Origin: CBDBEU01 sp965204565
Lineage (GTDB): Bacteria; Pseudomonadota; Alphaproteobacteria; Rhizobiales; TMED25
Assembly (NCBI GenBank): GCA_965204565.1
Contig: CBDBEU010000004.1
Span: 248,001-312,000 of the forward strand
Length of the DNA: 64,000 nt
Direction: 5' to 3'
The notes under the pieces were generated by a model, which was not told the DNA's origin, did not search any database, and worked only from the letters and a program-made list of their open reading frames with translations. Both the position numbers and the translations under genes were made by a program. Position 1 is the stretch's first letter. Each line of letters begins with the position of its first letter. Positions 28,096 through 36,297 of this stretch are shown here, in pieces.

Positions 28096-31000
28096 TGGCA
28101 TTTTTTTCCGAAGCCGCGCTGGAACAGACGGCGCTCGATCAATTGGACGCCCTCGGTTACGGCGTTGCAACCGACGCCGAAATCGGCCCGGACGGCAATG
28201 CGCCGGAACGAGATGCCTATGCCGATGTGGTGCTGGTCGAACGCCTGACGGCAGCGATTGAGAAGCTCAACCCAACGATCCCGGCAGAGGCGCGCGGCGA
28301 TGCTTTGCGCAATGTGCTGGCTACCGAGAAGCCGTCGCTCGTCGAAGAGAACCGCCGCCTGCACCGGTTGATGGTCGAAGGCGTCGATGTCGAGTTCTAC
28401 AGCGAGGACGGCACGATCCGGGGCGACAAGGTGCGCCTGATCGACTTTGGCGACGTTGCCGCAAACGACTGGCTGGCGACAGGCCAGTTCACGGTCGTCG
28501 AAGGCGGCAACAACCGGCGGCCGGATGTCGTGGTGTTCGTGAACGGCCTGCCGCTCGGCGTGATCGAGTTGAAGTCGCCCGTCCACGAGAACGCCACCCT
28601 GACCGGCGCATTCAATCAGTTGCAGACCTACAAGACGCAAATTCCTTCGCTCTTCCGGACGAACGCCGTTCTTGTCACCTCCGACGGCATTGCCGCGCGC
28701 GTGGGCTCGCTGACCGCCGATCAGGAGCGGTTCATGCCCTGGCGCACCAAGGACGGCAAAGACATCGTCGCGAAGGGCCTGCCGGAACTTGGTATCCTGA
28801 TCGAGGGCATTTTCGACCGCCGCCGCCTGCTCGACCTCCTGCACGATTTCACGGTGTTCGGAGAAACCGGGTCGGGTCTGGCGAAGATCGTCGCGGGCTA
28901 TCACCAGTTCCACGCCGTGAGGCACGCTGTCGAGAAGACCGTTGAGGCGTCCGCGCCGCAGGGCGACCGGAAGGTCGGCGTGATCTGGCACACGCAGGGC
29001 TCGGGCAAGAGCCTCCTGATGGCGTTCTACGCCGGCCGGCTCGTGCGGCATCCCGAGTTGGATAACCCGACAATCGTCGTCATCACCGACCGCAACGACC
29101 TCGACGATCAGCTTTTCGGAACATTCTCGATGTGCCGGGATCTGATCCGCCAGACGCCGGTTCAGGCCGAGAGCCGGGATAATCTGCGAGCGGCGCTCAG
29201 CCGCGCTTCCGGCGGCGTGATCTTCACGACCATTCAGAAGTTCTCGCCTGCAAACGTCGAGGCGATTTATCCGATACTGTCCGATCGCCGGAACATCGTG
29301 GTGATCGCCGACGAGGCGCACCGAAGCCAGTATGGCTTCCGGGCGCGGATCGCACAAAAAACCGGCGAAATCGCCTATGGCTTCGCGAAATATATGCGCG
29401 ACGCCCTGCCGAACGCCTCCTTCATCGGGTTCACCGGAACACCGATCGAGAATGACGACGTGAACACGCCTGCGGTCTTCGGCGAATATATCGATATTTA
29501 CGACATCAGTCGTGCAGTCGAAGACGGCGCCACGGTTCCGATCTACTACGAGAGCCGCCTGGCCCGCATCGAGCTTCCCGATGAGGAAAAGCCGAAGATC
29601 GATGCCGGGATCGAGGAACTGACCGAAGACGAGGCAACGGCGGAGCGGGAGAGCATCAAGCGCAGATGGGCGACCGTCGAGGCGCTGGTCGGCTCCGAGA
29701 ACCGGCTCGCCATGGTCGCCGCGGATTTGGCGCGGCACTTCGAGGATCGCGTCGCCGCCATGGACGGCAAGGCGATGGCGGTTTGCATGAGCCGCCGCAT
29801 CTGCGTGGCGCTCTACGACCGGATCGTCGCGCTCCGGCCCGATTGGCACAGCGACGATGACGCGGCAGGCACAATCAAGGTCGTGATGACGGGTTCGGCC
29901 GCCGATCCGCAAGGCTGGCAGCCGCATATCGGGACAAAGGCGCGCCGCGATCTCTTGGCAAAGCGCGCGAAGGACCCGAACGACACGCTGAAACTCGTTA
30001 TCGTGCGGAATATGTGGCTGACCGGGTTCGACGTACCGTCGATGCACACCATGTATATCGACAAGCCGATGAAGGGCCATGATCTGATGCAGGCAATCGC
30101 CCGCGTGAACCGGGTGTTCCGCGACAAGCCCGCGGGCCTGGTTGTCGATTATATCGGGATTGCCCAGAACCTGAAGAACGCCCTCGGCCGGTATTCCGAT
30201 TCCGACCGGCGCCGGGCCGGAATCGACGAAGCCGAAGCAGTTGCCGTGCTGCTTGAGAAATACGACGTCGTGAAAACCATGTATCACGGCTTCGATTATG
30301 CGCGGGGCCTGGCGGGCACACCGCATGAGCGCCTGGCGGGCACACCGCATGAGCGCCTGGTGGTGCTCGCCGAAGCCATCGAATGGATTCTCGGTCGCCA
30401 GCACAAAGCCGCAGCCAGGGAAAACGACGAGGACGGCAAGCGACGGGAGAACCGCCGCTATCGGGATTCCGTCCTTGAGTTGTCAAAGGCTTTCGCCCTG
30501 GCGTCGGCAAGCGACGAGGCCCGCGATATCAGGGATGAAGTCGGCTTCTTCCAGGCGGTTCGTGCGGCCCTCGTGAAGTCGGCCGGCGGTGCAGGTGCGA
30601 GCGCGTCTGATCGAGAGTTTGCGATTCAACAGATCCTGGATCGGGCGGTCGTCTCGACGGGAATCGTCGATATCCTCGTTGCTGCCGGCATAACGGCGCC
30701 TGACATTTCGATCCTGTCCGACGAATTCCTCGCTGAGATTCAGCAACTTGAGAAGAAGAATCTGGCGCTTGAGGCGCTGCGCAAGCTGCTGAACGATGAA
30801 ATTCGTTCGCGCAGCAAGACGAATGTCGTCGAGACCAGGCGCTTTTCGGAGCGCCTTGAAGCCGCCATCGCCCGCTACAACACAAACGCGATCAGCACGG
30901 TCGAGGTGTTGCAGGAACTGATCGACCTCGCCAGGGAAGTCAGCGCCGCCTACAGGCGTGGCCAGGATGAAGGGCTTTCGCAGGACGAGATCGCCTTCTA

Positions 31001-31259
31001 TGACGCCCTGGCCGAAAATGAGAGCGCGGTCGAACTGATGGGCAACGACTCCCTCAAGGCGATTGCGCACGAACTCCTGGCCGGCCTCAAGAGTAGCGTT
31101 TCGGTGGATTGGTCGCACCGCGAGAGTGCCAGGGCAGGAATGCGCGTGCGGGTGAAACGAATATTGCGCAAGCACGGCTTCCCGCCTGACCTGCAGGATG
31201 GTGCCGTGCAAACTGTCCTTCGTCAGGCCGAAGCGCTCTCATCGCAGTGGGCGGTGTGA
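28092..31259 (+). CDS. hsdR: Type I restriction endonuclease subunit HsdR
   Basis: This 1,055-residue motor/nuclease subunit has an N-terminal nuclease domain with Asp145, Glu159 and Lys161 (RPDVVVF ... GVIELKSP), helicase motifs with Walker A TQGSGKS near residue 301 and DEAH (VVIADEAHRSQYGF) near 405, GFTGTPIE, then IVRNMWLTGFDVPSMHTMYI and a C-terminal helical assembly domain. With HsdM and HsdS it translocates and cuts unmethylated DNA. A 24-bp in-frame tandem duplication at 30308-30355 repeats LAGTPHER; relatives usually have it once. The start overlaps the Abi stop (ATGA). The gene is the last of the island operon and looks functional apart from the duplicated eight residues. Confidence 0.95.
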   Translation: MMAFFSEAALEQTALDQLDALGYGVATDAEIGPDGNAPERDAYADVVLVERLTAAIEKLNPTIPAEARGDALRNVLATEKPSLVEENRRLHRLMVEGVDVEFYSEDGTIRGDKVRLIDFGDVAANDWLATGQFTVVEGGNNRRPDVVVFVNGLPLGVIELKSPVHENATLTGAFNQLQTYKTQIPSLFRTNAVLVTSDGIAARVGSLTADQERFMPWRTKDGKDIVAKGLPELGILIEGIFDRRRLLDLLHDFTVFGETGSGLAKIVAGYHQFHAVRHAVEKTVEASAPQGDRKVGVIWHTQGSGKSLLMAFYAGRLVRHPELDNPTIVVITDRNDLDDQLFGTFSMCRDLIRQTPVQAESRDNLRAALSRASGGVIFTTIQKFSPANVEAIYPILSDRRNIVVIADEAHRSQYGFRARIAQKTGEIAYGFAKYMRDALPNASFIGFTGTPIENDDVNTPAVFGEYIDIYDISRAVEDGATVPIYYESRLARIELPDEEKPKIDAGIEELTEDEATAERESIKRRWATVEALVGSENRLAMVAADLARHFEDRVAAMDGKAMAVCMSRRICVALYDRIVALRPDWHSDDDAAGTIKVVMTGSAADPQGWQPHIGTKARRDLLAKRAKDPNDTLKLVIVRNMWLTGFDVPSMHTMYIDKPMKGHDLMQAIARVNRVFRDKPAGLVVDYIGIAQNLKNALGRYSDSDRRRAGIDEAEAVAVLLEKYDVVKTMYHGFDYARGLAGTPHERLAGTPHERLVVLAEAIEWILGRQHKAAARENDEDGKRRENRRYRDSVLELSKAFALASASDEARDIRDEVGFFQAVRAALVKSAGGAGASASDREFAIQQILDRAVVSTGIVDILVAAGITAPDISILSDEFLAEIQQLEKKNLALEALRKLLNDEIRSRSKTNVVETRRFSERLEAAIARYNTNAISTVEVLQELIDLAREVSAAYRRGQDEGLSQDEIAFYDALAENESAVELMGNDSLKAIAHELLAGLKSSVSVDWSHRESARAGMRVRVKRILRKHGFPPDLQDGAVQTVLRQAEALSSQWAV

Positions 31260-31402
31260 ACCCGTTCATTGGCTGAGGGCATTTCGATCCGGATTCCCTT
31301 CGGCATCCGGGTGAACTGTTCGAAAGCAACAGCCTGCATGGAAGTGGAAATCGTTACTTTTCATCGCCTTGCAGACAATTCACCGAAACGGTGCAGGCAA
31401 CA
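31260..31402. other. Intergenic region after hsdR
   Basis: No gene is seen between the hsdR stop and the left end of the IS5-type element. GAGGGCATTTCGATCCGG/CCCTTCGGCATCCGG contains weak dyad symmetry but no clear terminator. Confidence 0.4.
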
Positions 31403-32792
31403 GGACGCCCTGAAACCCCCCTGGCTTTGAGCGTGTTGGCGTGATTCCGTGGGGATATCAGCGACGGAGGGTACGATGGCTGCACAGCGCGGGTTGTTCG
31501 ATCCGGATGAGCGCTACGCGGCGTTATCGAAGGCGGGAGATCCGCTGGAGCGGCCTGCCGGGGTTATCGACTTCGAGCTCTTCCGGCCAGAGTTGCCGGC
31601 CGGAGTTGGATGCGACGCTCGATCGTTCCGATGGCAGGTAAGGCGGGGGCAGGCAAGGCGGGGGCAGGCAGGGCGGGCGCCCGCCGATGGACCCGGTCCT
31701 CATGTTCCCCGGTCCTCATGTTCAAGGTGCCGGTGATCCAGGCGCTCTACGGTCTGTCGGATGCGCAGGCGGCGTTGCACATCATGGACCGGCGCACCCT
31801 TGGCCGTTTCCTCAGCCTCGATGACGGCGCGCGGGCGCCGGACAAGACGACCATCCGGCGGTTCCGGGAAGCCCTGGTGCGGACCGGCGCGGTGGAGAAA
31901 CTCTTCGCCCGGTTCGACGCGCATCTTGAGGACGCCGGATATCTCGCCCGGATATCCCGCCATGGGCGGGCAGATCGTCGATGCCACCATCGTGGCGGCC
32001 CCGCGCCAGCGCATGACCGATGCCGGGAAGGAGATCGTCAAGGGCATAGAGGTATGGAAACGGGGGGCATCCCGCCTGATTGGCAGGCCAATCCCCGGAA
32101 ACCGGCCCCGGAAACTGGCGCAAAAGGATCGCGACGCGCGTTGGACGCTCAAGCGGAGGCGCAGGAAGACGCGCCCGGACGGCACGGCGATGGGCGCAAT
32201 CGCCACGCCGGTGCTCGGCTGCAAATCCCATATCGATGCCGACCGGCGACACGGCTTCGTCCGGACATGGATCGTCACCGACGCCGCCCGGCATGACGGA
32301 CGCGTAGCGGGCGGGCTTCCGGATCAGGCGAACACCGGCTCGACTGCACACCGGCTCGACTGTCCGGGCGGACACGGCGTATCGGTCGCAGAACAACGAG
32401 AAGAAAATCGCCCGGGCCGGGCTGACCCCGAAGGTCCATTTCTGCCGCCCGCCCGGCAAGCCGATGCCCGTGCATCACGAGAGGGCCAATGCCGCAGGGT
32501 CGAAGGTCCGATCCGCGATCGAACATCCCTTCGCCGGGATGAAGGCAGGAACGGGGCTCTTCCTCCGCACCATCGGCATCGACCGGGCGAGGGCCAGGAT
32601 CGGCATGGCCAACATGGCAGTCAACATGAAACGGCTCCTGTTCCGGGAGCGCAAAGGCGCCGTGGCATGGCCCGGCCCCGGCGAAACCGAATCCCGAACT
32701 ACAACCCAGGCAAAGGGCGGACACGCATCGCGGCCGTAAAGGCGCTCTCGTCACCCGATTCCAGGCAGCAGACAGGGGTCGGCAGGGTGTCC
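31403..32792 (+). mobile_element. IS5-family element, full length but inactivated
   Basis: The element is about 1,390 bp, with imperfect terminal inverted repeats GGACGCCCTGAAACCCCC (from 31403) and, reversed, GGACACCCTGCCGACCCC (from 32792). The transposase starts at 31476 (MAAQRGLFDPDERYAALSKA, then GDPLERPAGVIDFELFRPEL), continues in another frame (QALYGLSDAQAALH ... FARFDAHLEDAGY), then a third (MGGQIVDATIVAAPRQRMTD ... KSHIDADRRHGFVRTW), and ends GIDRARARIGMANMAVNMKR. Tandem duplications at 31641-31670 (15 bp, twice) and 31695-31726 (16 bp, twice) account for some of the breaks. No clear target-site duplication is visible. The transposase is dead; the ends might still be mobilised in trans. 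Confidence 0.88.
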
Positions 32793-32810
32793 AGATGGGG
32801 GACGGAAAAG

Positions 32811-33005
32811 ATGGGCAAAAGCACCAAACCCGCCACCGGTTTCATGAGCGCCCTGCTGCGCCGTTTCGCCAGAGTCGATGACGGCGCGACGGCAATCGAA
32901 TATGCCCTAATTGCCTCCGGAATCGGTTTGGCGATCGTTGTCGCAGTTCAGGCGATAGGTCCTGCCTTGAACGACCAGTATGTCAGCTTCGACAATTTTT
33001 TTTAG
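32811..33005 (+). CDS. flp: Flp/Fap-type pilin
   Basis: This 64-residue prepilin has the type IVb motif GATAIEYALIASGIGLAIVV: a glycine cleavage site with glutamate five residues later and tyrosine next, as processed by a TadV/CpaA-type peptidase, followed by one hydrophobic helix. It would be the subunit of a Tad adhesion pilus, but no tad/cpa assembly genes are in the window. The start at 32811 is only 18 bp after the right end of the IS5-type element, so the native promoter may have been displaced. Its last codons overlap the convergent methyltransferase gene by 23 bp. Confidence 0.85.
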   Translation: MGKSTKPATGFMSALLRRFARVDDGATAIEYALIASGIGLAIVVAVQAIGPALNDQYVSFDNFF

Positions 33006-33921
33006 GACCTTCCGGTCGAGCCCCACCCGGTCGCGCGGTCTCGCCGGCCGAATGCTCTGAGGTTCCAAGCGCATCGGCGAGCTTGATGCGCGCCGAGCCC
33101 GGCGCCAGCGGCTGCTGCTGGCTTTCATGCGCACACCACCCGGTCAATGTGACGATCTCAAAACTCGCACGTATCTTTCCGTCGCCATCCATGAACCGGT
33201 CGGCGTAAATTTCGCTCATGCGCTGCATCAGACGCCGGGTCATTGGCCTGCGTGAGCGCTGCCGCAGCGCATTGGCCTCACCCATGGCGCGCACATCGCG
33301 CATCAGTGCCAGCGGGTGGTCGTAGCGCACGGTGAAGTGATCGCTATCGGCGACCGCGAGCGTCATGCCGGCGCGTTGCAACAGTGCGCCGGCATCGCGC
33401 AGATCAGTGAACGGCATCACCCGCGGCGCCGCACCGCCGTAAAGCTCATCCTCGGCAGCGGCGAAGGATTGGCGCAATTCGGTCAGCGTCGCGCCTCCGA
33501 ACAGGTTTGCGATGAACAGCCCGTCGGGCTCCAGCATGGCGTTGATCTGCGCCAAGGCACCCGGCAGATCATTCACTCCATGCAGTGTCAGCACGATGGC
33601 AACTAGGTCGAACGAGCCCGGCGCGAAGGAAAGGGCATCTTCGTCGACCACCGCTGACGGTAGATCGCATTGCCCCGGCGATGGCCATTCCAGTCCGATC
33701 ATCGCCTCGCTTGCCTTGCCCTGCGCGATCAGCAGGCCTGCCAGTGCCCCCGGCACCGCGCAGATCTCCAGCATGCGCGCGAAAGTGCGCGAAATCTCGC
33801 CAATGCGCTCGGCCAGATCACCGGCTGCCCTGCCGGCCAGAAAGTGCTCCTGACCGCTGCGTGCCGCGCGCGCGCGCCAGTGGCGTGTCAGCCGGCGCTC
33901 GAACAAAAGGGGCTCGCTCAA
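32983..33921 (-). CDS. SAM-dependent methyltransferase (BioC/NDUFAF5-like)
   Basis: A protein of about 312 residues resembles class I methyltransferases near BioC and NDUFAF5. After LFERRLTRHWRARAARSGQE and LAERIGEISRTF come an eroded AdoMet loop and then FAPGSFDLVAIVLTLHGVND (motif II region), INAMLEPDGLFIANLFGG (motif III region) and a C-terminal domain with RRLMQRMSEIYADRF. A TTG start at 33921, preceded by GGAG, matches where relatives begin (LSEPLLFERR); the frame is also open to an ATG at 34053. The usual glycine-rich AdoMet motif near AVPGALAGLLIAQG is poor. The role is unknown, possibly respiratory complex assembly. Confidence 0.72.
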   Translation of the reverse strand: MSEPLLFERRLTRHWRARAARSGQEHFLAGRAAGDLAERIGEISRTFARMLEICAVPGALAGLLIAQGKASEAMIGLEWPSPGQCDLPSAVVDEDALSFAPGSFDLVAIVLTLHGVNDLPGALAQINAMLEPDGLFIANLFGGATLTELRQSFAAAEDELYGGAAPRVMPFTDLRDAGALLQRAGMTLAVADSDHFTVRYDHPLALMRDVRAMGEANALRQRSRRPMTRRLMQRMSEIYADRFMDGDGKIRASFEIVTLTGWCAHESQQQPLAPGSARIKLADALGTSEHSAGETARPGGARPEGPKKNCRS

Positions 33922-34199
33922 CCCGCCAAACTCCGAAAAGTTATCTGCATGCGTGCCGCTTCCGGTTTGGCCGCCCGCCCGGGCGCCTGATATGAATGGG
34001 CTCGGAGATATAGCCGATGAGCCTTGAGCGCGCGAATTTGTCTCAGCCGACATTCACGGGATAACGGCCATCGTCGAGCCGATATTGCCTCCACGGGCGG
34101 ACATCTGCCACCCCGGACCATCGCCGTGGGGATCGATGGACATTGAGAACGGTGACGCCGGCGTATATCGCGCCGGGATTGACGATTTCGTCGTCATCA
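33922..34199. other. Intergenic region, no gene supported
   Basis: A minus-strand reading contains EIVNPGAIYAGVTVLNVHRS but is not recognised and lacks a supported start. It separates the methyltransferase from a decayed IS1380 element. Confidence 0.3.
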
Positions 34200-35755
34200 G
34201 GACACACCTCGCCCGTGGTTCTTGCCGGGCTGCATGACAACCGAACGCGTCACGCCGGCACCGGCTGCGGCCGAAGTCCGGCGATCAGCCGCAGGATCTC
34301 GGCGAACAGGCCCCTGGCACCGCGCCCTCGGCCAACCGGGCCAACTGGACTGGAACGTGACGTACCGGCCGTGTGTGACGATCCCGGCGACGATCCTGAT
34401 CGGCTTCTCCTTCAGGCCGGTCGGCGACCATCGCCTGACCGCCTCCGACAGACCCGGCGTCCGCATGAAGTTACCGGGATTGCAGGCGAGCGCATGAAGC
34501 CGGAGCCGCACGGCATTGTTCCGGAACCTCCGGCATGACAGCCGGGTCCGCACAATCGCGTTCCTGCCTTCCTCGATGTGCTGCCCGGCTGTGCCGCGCC
34601 GGTTGCAGGAGGCGACCACGCGCCCGGCAGGGCGGTTCAGCCTGGTGACGATGAAGCCGACGCGCGGGACAAATTCGCCCGGATGCCGTTCGACCCTGGC
34701 GACGACCCGACGCTTCCTGTCCCATGAGCCTGCCCGATGGCTGAAGCCGGCATGGGTGCGGACCATGTGATCGGGTGGGCGACCGACGGGTCGGGTCGGA
34801 AGGCAGGCGATGCTTTGCCGAAGGATCGCGTCGGCTTTGAGACCGATCGTATACCGGTCGCCCCCGGCCTCCGGAAATTCATGGATGTCCGGTGTGGCGA
34901 AGGCGGCATCGCCTCGGAAACAGCGGCGCAGGTTCCGTTCCCGGTAACGCTCGAAGACGGGTTGCAGAACGCCGAACTGCCGGATCGCCGAACCGGTTGA
35001 ACACAAACAGCGGATGGCAGCGGATGGCAGCGGATGGCAGAGGGTGCAGGCGAAGTGCCCATTCCAGGCGGCGCCTTCCTGCGCGCCATGGGTCTGCGCG
35101 TCATGGGTCTGCGCGTCATGGGTCTGCGTGTCATGGCGCGGGCCGACCGAACCGTCCATGTCCGGTGTGATCCATTCGGGCGCCATCGCGGCGTGAGCCC
35201 GATCAATCCCCCGATCAATCCCCCGATCAATCCATTGACCGGATACGTCCGCCGGCGCACCGCGATTGTCGGCGGCCGCCGACACCCCGGTCTCGAACCG
35301 ACCCATCCGGCCGGCAGACGCAGCCCCGGCATCAACGCCACGCCCTCCGACCACCTGCCGCATCACCGGATCGAGCGCCGGATGGTCCGCGTCATTCACA
35401 TCATCACATCCGGCCAATCGCCCGAAGACCGGCTGTGCCGCAAAAGCCCGACCACGGAATGCAGACGGTTGTGGACGCTTCGCGTATCTCCGAGAGGACC
35501 GCCGGCAATATCGTGCAATCCCGGGGTCTCGTCCAACTCCCGGAACGGCAACGGGCCACCGTCGGAACCGATCTTCGAGCCATGGCATTCCAGCCGCACC
35601 CGCCAGCCGCACCCGACTGTCGAAACCGCGCCTGATATCACCGGTTTCGCCTGCACCCTGCGGGTGATCCGTGATCCGCCCCCTACAGCCCACACAACAT
35701 GCTGAAATATGACATGTTACCGGCTGTCGGAGGCGCGAAAACGTCACCTTACCCG
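34200..35755 (-). mobile_element. IS1380-family element, near full length, heavily decayed (copy C)
   Basis: On the minus strand the transposase is recognisable along its length: GRLAGCDDVNDADHPALDPV, GRFETGVSAAADNRGAPADV, AAWNGHFACTLCHPL, RYRERNLRRCFRGDAAFATP, AGSWDRKRRVVARVERHPGE, RVGFIVTRLNRPAGRVVA and TRLSCRRFRNNAVRLRLHAL. Many conserved residues are replaced and three clusters of short tandem repeats are inserted, yet a single 573-codon frame (34197-35918) happens to be open across it. The probable outer end is near 35755 (CCCCGGGTAAGGTGACG on the minus strand). It differs in sequence from copies A and B. Not expected to transpose. Confidence 0.8.
35011..35234. repeat. Three clusters of short tandem repeats inside the IS1380 remnant
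   Basis: CGGATGGCAG is repeated three times at 35011-35040 (10-bp unit), CATGGGTCTGCGCGT three times at 35087-35131 (15-bp unit, one change in the last copy) and CCGATCAATCCC three times at 35199-35234 (12-bp unit, last base changed). They have no spacer structure and are not a CRISPR array; they look like slippage expansions. Confidence 0.9.
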
Positions 35756-35955
35756 GGGAACGTGGGCTGAAGCTTCTGCGCCATATTGGCGGAGGCGAAA
35801 GCGGCAAAGATTTCCCGGCGCGGATTGGCCGGCGCGGATTGGCAAGTGCCGCGCCGGCCGCATGCAGCCCGTAGATCACCACCGGTCCGTCCTGAGGGCT
35901 GTCATTTCCGCGCCGCACCGATGGCGGGATTGACTGCGGCCTGAGTAGTTTGCGG
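35756..35955. other. Intergenic region between IS1380 remnant and tRNA-Tyr promoter
   Basis: No gene is supported here; the sequence leads into the promoter of the tRNA/tuf unit. Confidence 0.35.
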
Positions 35956-35986
35956 TTGACATGACACCTCTAAGACTTGATATAGC
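35956..35986 (+). promoter_or_regulatory. Likely sigma-70-type promoter of tRNA-Tyr/tRNA-Gly/tuf
   Basis: TTGACA at 35956-35961 is followed by an AT-rich GATATAGC at 35979-35986 (17-19 bp spacing), about 65 bp upstream of tRNA-Tyr. The -35 box is perfect and the -10 box only fair, as usual for alphaproteobacterial housekeeping promoters. Confidence 0.6.
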
Positions 35987-36051
35987 CAAACGCTTTGGGA
36001 GCTCGCGAGCACCCAGGGTGGTGTATTGTCTTTTTTCCGATCCCATATCGA

Positions 36052-36136
36052 GGAGGGGTGCCCGAGTGGTTAAAGGGGACGGGCTGTAAACCCGTTGGCT
36101 TAGCCTACGTTGGTTCGAATCCAACCCCCTCCACCA
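36052..36136 (+). tRNA. tRNA-Tyr (GTA)
   Basis: This 85-base tRNA has a long variable arm, anticodon GTA in GGGCTGTAAACCCG, T-loop GGTTCGAATCC, acceptor stem GGAGGGG/CCCCTCC and an encoded CCA end. It leads the tRNA-Tyr/tRNA-Gly/tuf unit common in alphaproteobacteria. Confidence 0.97.
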
Positions 36137-36166
36137 ATATGGCGGATTCGGAGGGCATGAACTGAG

Positions 36167-36240
36167 GCGGGTGTAGCTCAACGGTAGAGCAGCAGCCTTC
36201 CAAGCTGAGGACGAGGGTTCGACTCCCTTCACCCGCTCCA
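36167..36240 (+). tRNA. tRNA-Gly (TCC)
   Basis: This 74-base tRNA has acceptor stem GCGGGTG/CACCCGC, anticodon TCC in AGCCTTCCAAGCT, T-loop GGTTCGACTCC and an encoded CCA. It lies 30 bp after tRNA-Tyr and 57 bp before tuf. Confidence 0.97.
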
Positions 36241-36297
36241 CTCGTCGACGATCCATAACTGCGCTGAACGGGCGCGATTATTGAGGTAAGTGCCAAG

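Noticed and set aside
35011..35234. Possible CRISPR-like repeats
   Set aside because: Units are 10-15 bp, directly adjacent, without spacers, leader or cas genes; they are simple tandem expansions.
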